Source: a bacterium (GTDB taxonomy: Bacteria; Verrucomicrobiota; Verrucomicrobiia; Limisphaerales; UBA11358). From it: a stretch of DNA of 9,261 nt. Under the pieces are notes generated by a model, which was given only the letters and a program-made list of their open reading frames with translations, did no database searches and was not told the origin of the DNA. The DNA lies in contig JAJXXI010000212.1 in assembly GCA_021781185.1 (NCBI GenBank), positions 1-9,261 of the forward strand. The letters are read 5' to 3'. Each line of letters begins with the position of its first letter. Positions within the stretch are counted from its first letter, which is position 1. Shown piece by piece: positions 1 to 7,254 of the stretch. Made by a program: the position numbers and the translations under genes.

Positions 1-402
1 GTGGTGGACGCGTTTCAGCACTGGATTTACACGCATCCCAGCCACAGCCGCGCCGAGCGCAAGGCGGCTTATGTGCAGCTCATGGACCGCTTCGGCGGCA
101 ATGTGGATTATTCCGGCCACGAAGACGCGCGCGCCTGTTCATGGCACCGGCAACTGCACATTTTCCTCTATCCGTTTTACTACGTGGAATACGGCATCGC
201 GCAGCTCGGCGCGTTGCAGGTGTGGGCGAATTCCAAGACGGACAAGGCAAAGGCGCTGAACGAATACAAGACTGCGCTTGCCCTCGGCGGCTCGCGGCCA
301 TTGCCGGAATTGTTTGCGGCGGCGGGCTGCAGGTTTGATTTTAGCGCGAAGACGATTCGGCCGCTGATTGAACTGGCGGGGACGGAGCTAAAGCAGCTTT
401 GA
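1..402 (+). CDS. M3-family oligoendopeptidase (PepF-like), C-terminal fragment
   Basis: This is the last 133 residues of a zinc oligopeptidase that would cleave short peptides in the cytoplasm. The frame is open at base 1, so the GTG there is probably an internal valine codon and the gene continues to the left. The HEXXH zinc site is not in the window and must lie upstream. What is visible matches the conserved C-terminal helical half of M3B peptidases: an HWIYTHP stretch near residues 7-13, then LHIFLYPFYYVEYGIAQLGA near residues 52-71, where the His and Tyr residues of this family line the substrate cleft, then the ALALGGS and LPELF...AG..F.F pattern near residues 92-114. It ends in TGA and converges on the response regulator gene with only 13 bases between the stops; no terminator hairpin is visible there. 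Family assignment is confident; the exact subfamily is inferred. Confidence 0.85.
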   Translation: MVDAFQHWIYTHPSHSRAERKAAYVQLMDRFGGNVDYSGHEDARACSWHRQLHIFLYPFYYVEYGIAQLGALQVWANSKTDKAKALNEYKTALALGGSRPLPELFAAAGCRFDFSAKTIRPLIELAGTELKQL

Positions 403-415
403 AGCCCCTCACTCC

Positions 416-1759
416 TCAGGTCTCGATACCGTAGGCCTTGATCTTGTTGTAGAGCGTCTGGCGGCCGATGCCGAGGCGTTTGGCGGTTTCCAGCTTGTTG
501 CCGCCGGTCTCGCGCAGCATCTGGATGATGGCATTGCGCTCGACGCCTTCAAGCAGCGTGAAGGCGGTGTCGTGGCCCTCGGACGGGACCATGCGGATGT
601 CGCTGACGGACAGGTCGGCGGCGTCAATGTCCGGCCCTTCGGAGAGCAGGACGGCGCGCTGAATTTCGTTCTGGAGCTGGCGGATGTTGCCCGGCCAGTC
701 GAAGGCGGACAGGCGTTCGCCGGCCGCCGGGGTAAAGCCGCGCAGCGTGCGGTTGGCCTGCGCAGAAAAGCGGCGCAGAAACGCGTTGGCCAGCGGCGCA
801 ATGTCCTCGCGCCGTTCGCGCAGCGGCGGCAGATGCACCGCAATGGCGCTGATGCGGTAGAATAAATCTTCACGCAGCTTGCCGTCCTTGATGGCGTCCT
901 CGGGTTTGCGGTTGGTGGCGGCAACGATCCGGCAGTTGGTCTGGTAATCGGTCTTGCTGCCGACCGGGCGGACCTTCTGATCCTGCAACACGCGGAGCAG
1001 TTTGCTCTGCGTGTCTATGGGCATCTCGGAAATTTCATCGAGGAACAACGTGCCGCCCTCGGCCTGGCGAAAGAGACCGTCACGATCCGCATGCGCGCCG
1101 GTAAACGCGCCCTTCACGGAGCCGAACAGTTCGCTCTCAATCAGTTCGCGGGGCAGCGCGGCGCAGTTGACCTTGACGATCCGGTTCTTGCTGCGCGGGC
1201 TCAGGGCGTGAATGAGGTCGGCAATGACCTCCTTGCCAGTGCCGCTTTCGCCGGTAATGAGCACGGCCACGTCGCTGGGCGCAATGCGCTCAATGGTGCG
1301 GACGACGTTCTGCATTTCCTTGCTCTGAAACACGGGGGCGGAGCCACCGCTCATCGTGGAAATGGCGCGCCGCAGGGAGTTGTTCTCCTCCTTCTGCTGC
1401 CGGTTTTCAATCGCGCGGTCAATGGTGACGAACAGATTCTCGGTGTTGAACGGCTTGTTGATGAAGTGAAACGCGCCGCGTTTGGTGGCCTGCACGGCGG
1501 CGTCAAAGGTGGCCTCGCCGGTCAGCACGACCACCTCGGTCTCGGGCCAGGTTTTTTTGATCATCGGCAGCAGGTCGAGACCGTTGGCGTCCGGCAGATT
1601 CAGGTCCAGCAACACGACATCGTAAGATTCGCCAGCGAGCAGCTTTTTCAGGGCGGCCCCACTTTCGGCCTCGGCGACGGTGTAATCGGATTCCAAGATG
1701 GACTTGAGCAACAGCCGCAGGTCCAGTTCGTCGTCTACGATTAGAATTTTACCTTTCAT
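416..1759 (-). CDS. NtrC-type sigma-54-dependent response regulator
   Basis: Complete 447-residue transcription activator of the NtrC/AtoC class. The receiver domain (about 3-115) has the acidic pair D9/D10, phospho-acceptor D52 in [15 protein letters not shown]80 and K102. The AAA+ domain (about 142-372) has Walker A GESGTGKE (170-177), the sigma-54-contacting GAFTGA loop (217-222, in [10 protein letters not shown]), Walker B GGTLFLDE (235-242) and the arginine-finger region REDLFYR (296-302). A Fis-type helix-turn-helix closes the protein (about 405-443, [20 protein letters not shown]). All key residues are present, so it should be phosphorylated by a histidine kinase, oligomerise and open sigma-54 promoters. 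No kinase gene is in the window. The start ATG overlaps the stop of the upstream amidotransferase gene (ATGA), so the two are almost certainly co-transcribed and translationally coupled. The target regulon cannot be read from sequence, so no specific gene symbol is given. Confidence 0.95.
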   Translation of the reverse strand: MKGKILIVDDELDLRLLLKSILESDYTVAEAESGAALKKLLAGESYDVVLLDLNLPDANGLDLLPMIKKTWPETEVVVLTGEATFDAAVQATKRGAFHFINKPFNTENLFVTIDRAIENRQQKEENNSLRRAISTMSGGSAPVFQSKEMQNVVRTIERIAPSDVAVLITGESGTGKEVIADLIHALSPRSKNRIVKVNCAALPRELIESELFGSVKGAFTGAHADRDGLFRQAEGGTLFLDEISEMPIDTQSKLLRVLQDQKVRPVGSKTDYQTNCRIVAATNRKPEDAIKDGKLREDLFYRISAIAVHLPPLRERREDIAPLANAFLRRFSAQANRTLRGFTPAAGERLSAFDWPGNIRQLQNEIQRAVLLSEGPDIDAADLSVSDIRMVPSEGHDTAFTLLEGVERNAIIQMLRETGGNKLETAKRLGIGRQTLYNKIKAYGIET

Positions 1760-2532
1760 GATTTTATTTTCGCTTGTCGTGCGCAGGCCGTGACGAATGT
1801 CTTAAAAATCGCGCGGTGCGCGGCATATTGGTGTGTCAGCCGCTCTGGATGAAACTGCACGCTCAACAAGAACGGCATCCCTTGCGCGGTCCCGGGTTTC
1901 AACTCCATCGCCTCCACCAGCCCGTCGGGGCTCACTGCCGTGGCCACGAAGGGTTCCGCCACTGTCTGCACAGCCTGATGATGCGAGCTGTTGACTCCCA
2001 GAACCCGCTTTCCGCAAATCTTGGCGAGCAAAGAGCCTGCTGTCAACGCCGCTTCGTGAACCAGTTCACCAGCCCGGTCCAGTTGCTGGTGGTTCAGCGC
2101 GCCGGGCACCTGCCGCCGGATGTCCGCGACAAGCTGTCCGCCAAAGGCGATATTGAGCAACTGATGGCCGCGGCAGATGGCCAGCAGCGGCTTGCGCTGG
2201 CGGAACACCTCTTGGATCAAAACCAGCTCGCGGAGGTCGCGGGCGCCGCCGTCGGGCGTCTGTTCCACGGTGCGGCGTATGCCGGCGGGCAGGCGGGGAT
2301 CGTAGAGGTCGGGATTGATGTCATCACCGCCGGTCAGCAACACGCCTTCCATCCGCCGCACGGTCTCCGCCAGCACGGCGCGGTCAGTGGTGGCCGGCAC
2401 GGTGACGGGAATACCGCCCGCCTGTAGCACGGAAAAATCGTATTTCACGGAGAGGCTGGCGGACAAGTCATGAAACTCCACACCTCGCTTCTCAGTGCTG
2501 GGGGAAACCAAAATCAACGGCCTGCTTGCCAT
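1756..2532 (-). CDS. Peptidase C26 / class-I glutamine amidotransferase-like hydrolase (PuuD-like)
   Basis: A 258-residue protein of the gamma-glutamyl-gamma-aminobutyrate hydrolase family, which cleaves gamma-glutamyl amide bonds with a Cys-His-Glu triad. The nucleophile is C120 in LLAICRGHQLLNIAFGG, and the His/Glu pair is H228 and E230 in VQFHPE. The oxyanion/substrate region LLTGGDDINPDLYDP (65-79) and the VNSSHHQAV block (180-188) also fit PuuD-type proteins. Length is normal for the family, and there is no signal peptide, so it is cytoplasmic. The ATG start sits about six bases after a -10-like hexamer, with no obvious Shine-Dalgarno. Its TGA stop overlaps the ATG of the NtrC-type regulator. 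In polyamine catabolism (Puu) the enzyme releases GABA and glutamate, but no other puu gene is nearby, so the physiological substrate is unproven. Family call is strong; pathway is inference. Confidence 0.9.
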   Translation of the reverse strand: MASRPLILVSPSTEKRGVEFHDLSASLSVKYDFSVLQAGGIPVTVPATTDRAVLAETVRRMEGVLLTGGDDINPDLYDPRLPAGIRRTVEQTPDGGARDLRELVLIQEVFRQRKPLLAICRGHQLLNIAFGGQLVADIRRQVPGALNHQQLDRAGELVHEAALTAGSLLAKICGKRVLGVNSSHHQAVQTVAEPFVATAVSPDGLVEAMELKPGTAQGMPFLLSVQFHPERLTHQYAAHRAIFKTFVTACARQAKIKS

Positions 2533-2538
2533 GCCCCG

Positions 2539-2566
2539 AATGTAGTGTATCCGCTTGAAATGTCAG
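2539..2566 (-). promoter_or_regulatory. Putative sigma-70-like promoter of the amidotransferase-regulator operon
   Basis: On the minus strand CTGACA (2561-2566; one base from TTGACA) lies 16 bases before TACATT (2539-2544; four of six matches to TATAAT). The start ATG follows after six bases (A at 2532), so the transcript would be leaderless or nearly so. A 5-base dyad, CCGCT/AGCGG with a 9-base gap (2551-2569), covers the -35 box and could be an operator. I saw no sigma-54 (-24/-12) element just upstream of the gene. Judged by eye only. Confidence 0.4.
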
Positions 2567-2578
2567 CGGAAAACATGC

Positions 2579-2643
2579 GTTCACCCCGGCTAGGAATTTG
2601 TCGGACTTAGAAATGATTTTTTGTGAGGCAAGCAGGGGTGAAC
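2579..2643. repeat. 9-bp perfect inverted repeat at the outer edge of the IS1182 remnant
   Basis: GTTCACCCC at 2579-2587 is matched by its exact reverse complement GGGGTGAAC at 2635-2643, with 47 bases between. It lies between the amidotransferase promoter and the decayed IS1182 transposase tail, so it may mark the insertion target or the element end, or be an unrelated regulatory dyad. No second copy is visible on the other side of the IS scar. Confidence 0.4.
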
Positions 2644-2779
2644 CCCGGAGGTTATCGGAAAACCCTTTTGGTCGCTGGTTGCTGGCGCGGTTGGGGGGCT
2701 TTGGTGCGGCGGGGTTTCGGGGTTTTGCCTCGCGGCGGACACTCGCCTTTGTTTTTATCCCGCTGGGTCCAGATTTTTT

Positions 2780-3535
2780 GAGCGTGAAGAGCCGCTTGAA
2801 GTTATAGCTCACGCAGACCAGCAGCCATTCCAGCGAAACTTTCTCCCGGCCGCGCAATAAAAACTGCCGGAAGCCCAGCACCGACTTGACGATCCCAAAC
2901 ACCGGCTCGACCGTTTGCTTTCGGAGTTTGTAAAGCTGCTGGCCGACACTCGTCTGCAACCGGTGCGCCATCTTTTCTTTGGGACTCGATGTCGCGGACC
3001 GTGGCGCGGGTTCGGGTTGCGGCAATAAATCGGCCACCGTCTGGTGATGGCTTTGTCTGGCCACCGCCGCATACACGGTCAAGCCGCTCGGGGTGCCGCC
3101 ACTTTTTCCGCACGGAGGCCGCACTATAAAGGCCGCTGGCCACCAGCACCGCATGGAAGTCGCCGGCCACGACGGGGCTGCTGGCGGCCACGCTCGCCAC
3201 GGGTTCCTGTTTATCGTTAGGCGCATCGCTGACACGCTGGCCGACGATCAACATCACTTCATTGACCGCCGCCGGCGCGTTGTAAGCTTGTTCAAAATGC
3301 CGGCCGTTGCCCGCCTTCATGATCCGGCTTCCCGGATCCGTGAAGTTATCCTGCACTTTGGGATCGGGCACTTCACTCGGCGGCGTGGGTTCCGAGCCCT
3401 GCGGCTTTTTGCCGGCGGCGCGTTGCGTCCTCCGGCAGCCACCTTGGCCTGATGCTCGACTTCTTGCGCGGCGGCCGGTTCCTTGGCCCGGGCTTCGATC
3501 ACTTGCCGCGCTTGCTTCAACGCCGCCATGCGGGT
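2780..3535 (-). pseudogene. IS1182-family transposase remnant (5' truncated, two frameshifts)
   Basis: Homology to the DDE transposase of IS1182 elements can be followed through three reading frames. It begins near 3532 with MAALKQARQVIEARAKE, shifts near 3410-3430 into a frame reading PDPKVQDNFTDPGSRIMKAG (family hallmark: NFTDPxSRIM) and HFEQAYNAPAAV, then shifts again near 3085-3113 into GLTVYAAVARQSHHQTV, KEKMAHRL, LYKLRKQTVEPVFG and GFRQFLLRG, ending in YNFKRLFTL near 2780. The terminal catalytic Glu survives (about 2906-2908), but the Asp expected in VLVDSG is Ala (GCC at 3138-3140, reading VLVASG). The N-terminal domain and first catalytic Asp are absent. The last frame has no stop until 2492, running about 95 codons past the recognisable end. 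Clearly dead; family assignment is from remembered motifs. Confidence 0.8.
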
Positions 3536-3541
3536 TACATT

Positions 3542-4050
3542 CGCACCCGGCCCCATGACTATGTGCGCCACGGCACCACGACGCTCTTTGCGGCCCTGGA
3601 CACCTTGGATGGCCGGGTCATTGCCCGCACCGAAACGCGCCACCCCCATGTGGAATGGCTGCGGTTTCTGCGGCAGATCGAAGCCGAAACGCCGCCGGAA
3701 CTCACCCTGCATCTGATTGCGGACAACGATGCGACGCACAAGCATCCGGCCGTCAAGGCGTGGCTGGCCCGCCATCCACGAATCCACCAGCACTTCACGC
3801 CCACGAGCAGTTCGTGGCTCAACTTGGTCGAACGTTTTTCCGCGACCTCACCGAGGGGGTGATTCGCGAGGGCAGTTTCCAAAGCGTGTCGGAGTTAGTG
3901 CGCGCCATTCAAGGCTGGTTGGCCGAGCGCAATCGCCAACCGCAGCGCTACGTCTGGCGTGCCGAGGGGGCCGCCATCCTGGAAAAAATCACCCGCGCCC
4001 GCGCTAAACTCGGAGAAATAATGGCAGACACTTCAAGGACAGCAGGCTAG
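3542..4050 (+). pseudogene. IS630-family transposase remnant (5' truncated, one frameshift)
   Basis: The C-terminal part of a DDE_3 transposase of the IS630/Tc1-mariner group. Recognisable pieces are HDYVRHGTTTLFAALDTLDG from about 3554, EWLRFLRQIEAETPPELTLH, LIADNDATHKHPAVKAWL with the second catalytic Asp, then HFTPTSSSWLNLVERF with the terminal Glu. Directly after VERF the frame breaks: five T at about 3835-3839 where six would give the expected VERFFRDLTE. In the next frame the family sequence resumes as FFRDLTEGVIREGSFQSV, VRAIQGWLAERN and ILEKITRARAKLG, ending in TAG at 4048-4050. The N-terminal helix-turn-helix and first catalytic Asp are missing because the fragment starts at the junction with the IS1182 remnant. 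Inactive. Confidence 0.85.
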
Positions 4051-4095
4051 AGACGAATACCACTCTTCCTCGTGAAGCTTGTCTTGCCCGGCGGT

Positions 4096-5838
4096 TTAAT
4101 GGGCGGTCATGCCGATGTCTTGCGAGATTCGTTCAGCGGCGACGGGATCCACCCATTTGGTCAGCGAGATGAAATTCACCAACGCGGGGCTGTCGGCCTT
4201 CACTTTGAAGAGGTTCTTCAGGGCATGCACGGTCTTGGTATAGACTTCAGCGTATTTTTCGTGGGTGAGCCGTGTGACAAAGGTTTCCAAGATCGCGCGC
4301 GCCAGCGGATCGGGCTGGCCGTCCGGGAGATAGGGAAACAGGCAAAAGACGCGGACGAATACCATCGGATCCGCGTCAGTAAGGACAATCCAGCAGGCTT
4401 TCACTTCATCTGCGTCATAGTTTCCGTGCAGACGTTTGCGGATGGTGGCGATGACTTCGTTGGGGGTGGCGCGGCTGGCAATGATGTCTTTGATGTGGTT
4501 CCAGGCGTGCTCACGCTCCCGCTCCGGCGAGAGCGTGGTCTGCTCGGTGATCCGGGCGACCATTTCTTCCAGACCCAGCTCCTTGGCGACGGCCTTGCCG
4601 AGCTTTTCCGCTGCTTCCTTGCGCAACCGGTCGGTGACCATGATGGCGCGGATGCAGGATTTCTGCATGTGCGGGTTGAACAGCCGCAAAACGGTCACGA
4701 TGGATCGCGCAGTGGGAACAACGCCCTGGGGGATGATCTGCTTGATGCATTCCACCGTCAGCGGGTCAATGTCCGACAATTCCTCCATGCGGAACGTGAG
4801 CGTGTAACGCAAAATCCGGGCTAGTCCGCCGGGCTTGCCGATGTTGTTGACCACGGCCTTGCGCTGGTCCTCGGAAATGATGTGGGCGAGGAGTTTTTCG
4901 GCGGATTCAATCAGTTTTTCATCAAGCAATTCACTGTCGCCGGTGATGACGAGCTGCTCGATCAAGGGCGGCAGCCGCTGGGCGAAGACGACGTCTGGCG
5001 ATTCGGTGCTCTGGTTTTCATAGTAGTGCAGCAGTTCGAGGAAAAATGACAGCCGCAGGAAGGCGCTTTTCTGGGCGCGTGATTTTTCGGAGGGTTCCCG
5101 GCTCTGGCTGACCGCCTGGTGCAGGGCCTCGAACTCCGCGCGCCGCGCGCCGGCGGCTCCGGGATTCTGCGCGAGCAATTCGGCGAAATCCGGCTTGAAG
5201 GCCAGCATGATTTCCTCCGGCTTCGGTCGCGGATTGAACTTCACATCCGTGGTCACGTCCTTGAAAAAGACCAAGGACTGCTCGCCAAATTCCCGAATGA
5301 TCCGCTCGCGGGGCACCTGGGCTTTGACAAAGCCTCGGTTGGCCCGGCTAAAGGCGGGGGAAAAGAAGTTTTCCGGCTGTTCGCCCAGCGATTCCAGCAG
5401 GCCTGCCTCGAACGGCGCGTCTTGCGCCAGGAGGTCCGCCACCGCCGTCTTGATGGCCGCCAGGAGATCGCGCTTCGTTTTGTCAATCTGCTTGAGGATG
5501 GCCGGCTGGAGCAGGTTGTCATCCAGCTTGCCCTTGGCCAGGCTGGCGCACACTTCGTTGACGTGGACGTTGTGTTCCACCAGCCGCGCAACCACCACCC
5601 CCACGTCATTGATGGGCAGTTTGGTGACCAGCGTGGCCAGCAGATTCACCAGTTCACCGTGGGATTTCTGGCGGTGTTCGATGACCCGCTCCACCAGGGA
5701 ACGCAGATCTTTGTTCTCGCGTTCCAGTGCTCCACATTCGGTTTCCAACTGCTGCAGGCGCAGGGTGAGGCCGTGCCAGTCCCGCTGGATTTCTTCAACG
5801 GGAGCCCCCGGGGTGCTGCCGTTTTCATTTTGTGACAT
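4096..5838 (-). CDS. Conserved-looking hypothetical protein, helical, with N-terminal coiled coil
   Basis: I do not recognise this 580-residue protein and assign no function. I chose the ATG at 5838 because GAGGA stands ten bases before it; the frame also permits a TTG at 5874 (12 more residues), which has no such signal. Residues about 14-70 look like an amphipathic coiled coil (IQRDWHGLTLRLQQLETE onward, rich in L/E/R/Q). The rest is predicted by eye to be almost all alpha-helical, with regular Leu/Ile/Val spacing suggestive of an armadillo/HEAT-like or scaffold fold, and with a polar, Pro-rich break near 200-210 (FNPRPKPEE). There is no signal peptide, transmembrane segment, or ATP or metal motif, so it is probably cytoplasmic. 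It follows the aspartate aminotransferase gene on the same strand, but a terminator lies between. Base composition resembles the neighbours, so this is a resident gene, not part of the adjacent IS scar. Confidence 0.8.
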   Translation of the reverse strand: MSQNENGSTPGAPVEEIQRDWHGLTLRLQQLETECGALERENKDLRSLVERVIEHRQKSHGELVNLLATLVTKLPINDVGVVVARLVEHNVHVNEVCASLAKGKLDDNLLQPAILKQIDKTKRDLLAAIKTAVADLLAQDAPFEAGLLESLGEQPENFFSPAFSRANRGFVKAQVPRERIIREFGEQSLVFFKDVTTDVKFNPRPKPEEIMLAFKPDFAELLAQNPGAAGARRAEFEALHQAVSQSREPSEKSRAQKSAFLRLSFFLELLHYYENQSTESPDVVFAQRLPPLIEQLVITGDSELLDEKLIESAEKLLAHIISEDQRKAVVNNIGKPGGLARILRYTLTFRMEELSDIDPLTVECIKQIIPQGVVPTARSIVTVLRLFNPHMQKSCIRAIMVTDRLRKEAAEKLGKAVAKELGLEEMVARITEQTTLSPEREREHAWNHIKDIIASRATPNEVIATIRKRLHGNYDADEVKACWIVLTDADPMVFVRVFCLFPYLPDGQPDPLARAILETFVTRLTHEKYAEVYTKTVHALKNLFKVKADSPALVNFISLTKWVDPVAAERISQDIGMTAH

Positions 5839-5944
5839 GCTGGGATATTCCTCAATGAGCAGACTGCATTTCAATCACAATTTTACCGGCGCGACCGGGC
5901 GTGCGCCCGGGCGATTCACAATTCCAATGGCGAATTCAGCTCAA
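5839..5944 (-). promoter_or_regulatory. Upstream region of the 580-residue protein: Shine-Dalgarno and GC hairpin
   Basis: The minus-strand Shine-Dalgarno GAGGA (5849-5853) lies ten bases before the ATG at 5838, the clearest such signal in the window, and it decides the start. Further upstream, CCGGGC (5895-5900), loop GTGC and GCCCGG (5905-5910) form a perfect 6-bp hairpin without a T-run, so it is not an intrinsic terminator; it may sit in the 5' leader. I see no convincing promoter hexamers. Confidence 0.4.
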
Positions 5945-5973
5945 TGAAAAAGGCCGCGATCGCTCGCGGCCTT
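5945..5973 (-). terminator. Intrinsic terminator after the aspartate aminotransferase gene
   Basis: AAGGCCGCGA (5950-5959), a four-base loop and TCGCGGCCTT (5964-5973) form a perfect 10-bp, GC-rich stem, followed on the minus strand by TTTTC. It lies 21 bases beyond the TAA stop at 5995, as expected for Rho-independent termination. It separates this gene from the 580-residue protein gene. Confidence 0.88.
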
Positions 5974-5994
5974 GAAGGCGTGGTTGGTGGAAAA

Positions 5995-7170
5995 TTATTT
6001 CACCAGCGTTTTGCAGAATTTATCAATGCGCTCCAGGCCCTTCTCGATGTTGGCCATACTCGTTGCGTAGCTCAGGCGGATGTAGTCATCCGCGCCAAAT
6101 GCGATGCCGGGCACCGCCGCCACTTTTTCCTGCTCCAGCAGCTTGGCGCAGAACTCGGAGGACTTGAGTCCCGTTCGGGAAATGTTCGGGAACAGATAAA
6201 ACGCGCCCTTGGCGTTCACACAGGTGAGCCCGGGGATGCGGTTCAATTTCTGATGCGCGTAGCGGCGGCGCTTGTCGTATTCCGCCAGCCAGACGGGCAG
6301 GTGATCCTGCGGGCCGTTGAGCGCCTCGACGCCGCCTTTTTGCGCGAACGAGGTTGGGTTGCTCGTGCTGTGGCTTTGCACGGCGTCAATCGCCTTGGCA
6401 ATCGGCTCCGGCGCGGCGAGAAATCCCAGCCGCCAGCCGGTCATGGAATATGCCTTGGCCAGCCCGTGCACGATGATCGTATGGTCGTAATGTGCCTGGG
6501 AAAAACTCGCAACGCTTTTCACCTTCGCACCGTCATAAAGCAGGTGTTCGTAGATTTCGTCGCTCATGATGAGCACGTTTTTCTCCACGCAGATGTCGCC
6601 GAGGACCTTGGTTTCTTCCGGCGTATAGACACTGCCGGTCGGATTGCTCGGGGAATTGAGGATGAACAGCCGCGTGTTCGGCGTGATGGCGGCGCGCAGT
6701 TGTTCGGGCGTGACCTTGAACTCGGTTTTATCCGTGGTGGGCAGGATGACCGGCTTGGCACCCGCGAGTTTGACCATTTCCGGGTAGCTCAACCAATACG
6801 GTGCAGGAATGATGACTTCGTCGCCCGCCTCGCAGGTGGCCATGATGACGTTGTAGCAGGAATGCTTGCCGCCGCAGGAAACGATGATTTGCGACGGCTT
6901 GTAGGTCAAGCCGTTCTCGCGCTTGAACTTGTCGGCGATGGCCTGGCGCAGTTCCGGAATGCCAGCGCTGGGCGTGTATTTGGTGAAGCCGGCGGCGAGC
7001 GCCTTGGCGGCGGCGTCCTTGATGTGCTGCGGCGTGTCGAAATCGGGTTCGCCCGCACCGAAGCCGACGACGTCTTCGCCTGCGGCTTTCATGGCCTTGG
7101 CCTTGGAATCAATGGCCAAAGTCAGTGAAGGTGCCAGCGAGGCGGCGCGTTGGGAGATTTTGTAGTTCAT
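5995..7170 (-). CDS. aspC: Class I/II pyridoxal-phosphate aminotransferase (aspartate aminotransferase type)
   Basis: A 391-residue cytosolic aminotransferase of the Ib-type aspartate aminotransferase group, which moves the amino group between aspartate (or a related amino acid) and 2-oxoglutarate. Visible hallmarks: GAGEPDFDTP (38-47), KYTPSAGIPELR near 64-75, the SNPTG motif with N176, SDEIY with D204 and Y207 that contact PLP, Schiff-base K239 in LAKAYSMTGWRLG with phosphate-binding R247, and R365 in YIRLSYA that binds the substrate alpha-carboxylate. Length is normal. I chose the ATG at 7170 (MNYKISQRA) because family proteins begin at this point; the frame extends to 7215 with a sequence that does not look conserved. 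No strong Shine-Dalgarno is visible. The gene ends at a strong terminator, and a weaker hairpin separates it from the RelE-like gene upstream. The activity class is secure; exact substrate preference, and so the symbol, is inferred. Confidence 0.92.
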   Translation of the reverse strand: MNYKISQRAASLAPSLTLAIDSKAKAMKAAGEDVVGFGAGEPDFDTPQHIKDAAAKALAAGFTKYTPSAGIPELRQAIADKFKRENGLTYKPSQIIVSCGGKHSCYNVIMATCEAGDEVIIPAPYWLSYPEMVKLAGAKPVILPTTDKTEFKVTPEQLRAAITPNTRLFILNSPSNPTGSVYTPEETKVLGDICVEKNVLIMSDEIYEHLLYDGAKVKSVASFSQAHYDHTIIVHGLAKAYSMTGWRLGFLAAPEPIAKAIDAVQSHSTSNPTSFAQKGGVEALNGPQDHLPVWLAEYDKRRRYAHQKLNRIPGLTCVNAKGAFYLFPNISRTGLKSSEFCAKLLEQEKVAAVPGIAFGADDYIRLSYATSMANIEKGLERIDKFCKTLVK

Positions 7171-7221
7171 AAATTTGAGCGGCAAAAAGGATAAATCGTC
7201 CCGGCAGCAGTGCAAGAAGGG

Positions 7222-7244
7222 AAATTCCGCCCTCGCCGGAGGGC
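7222..7244 (-). terminator. Weak hairpin, possible terminator of the RelE-like gene
   Basis: GCCCTC (7229-7234), a four-base loop and GAGGGC (7239-7244) form a 6-bp stem 10 bases after the TGA of the RelE-like gene. On the minus strand the following bases are GGAATTTCCCTTC, a poor U-tract, so termination would be inefficient at best. It also lies in the short leader region of the aminotransferase gene. Confidence 0.35.
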
Positions 7245-7254
7245 CCGGGGAAGA

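Larger units (their letters stand above)
2579..4050. mobile_element. Composite scar of two decayed insertion sequences (IS1182-like and IS630-like)
   Basis: This roughly 1.5-kb stretch between the amidotransferase operon and the 580-residue protein gene has no intact gene. It holds the C-terminal part of an IS1182-family transposase on the minus strand and the C-terminal part of an IS630-family transposase on the plus strand. Their truncated N-terminal sides meet within about 20 bases around 3533-3553. Both are frameshifted and neither is functional. Outer limits are uncertain because I could not recognise matching terminal inverted repeats or a target-site duplication. The left limit is set at the 9-bp dyad and the right limit at the stop of the IS630 frame. 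Confidence 0.7.

Noticed and set aside
1091..1744. Long plus-strand open frame opposite the response regulator
   Set aside because: It is a shadow of the strongly conserved minus-strand regulator gene; its translation has no recognisable motif and high GC lengthens antisense frames.
1774..2427. Plus-strand open frame opposite the amidotransferase gene
   Set aside because: The C26 catalytic motifs lie in the minus-strand frame, and the plus-strand product resembles nothing.
3317..3793. Minus-strand frame as one 158-residue protein
   Set aside because: Only the part below about 3532 is IS1182-like; the rest is antisense to the IS630 fragment.
3452..3862. The IS630 frame as an intact gene starting at ATG 3452
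   Set aside because: The first about 30 codons are antisense to the IS1182 remnant and are not transposase; family homology only begins near 3542-3554 and breaks after VERF.
5895..5910. GC hairpin as a terminator
   Set aside because: It has no T-run on either strand, and a strong terminator for the same upstream gene lies just before it.
5119..5947. Overlapping plus-strand frames opposite the 580-residue protein
   Set aside because: Two competing frames with no motif; the minus frame is longer, has a Shine-Dalgarno and a coherent helical pattern.
5944..7128. 394-codon plus-strand open frame opposite the aminotransferase
   Set aside because: The minus strand carries every aminotransferase hallmark in order; the plus-strand translation is Gly/Arg/Val-rich without family signal.
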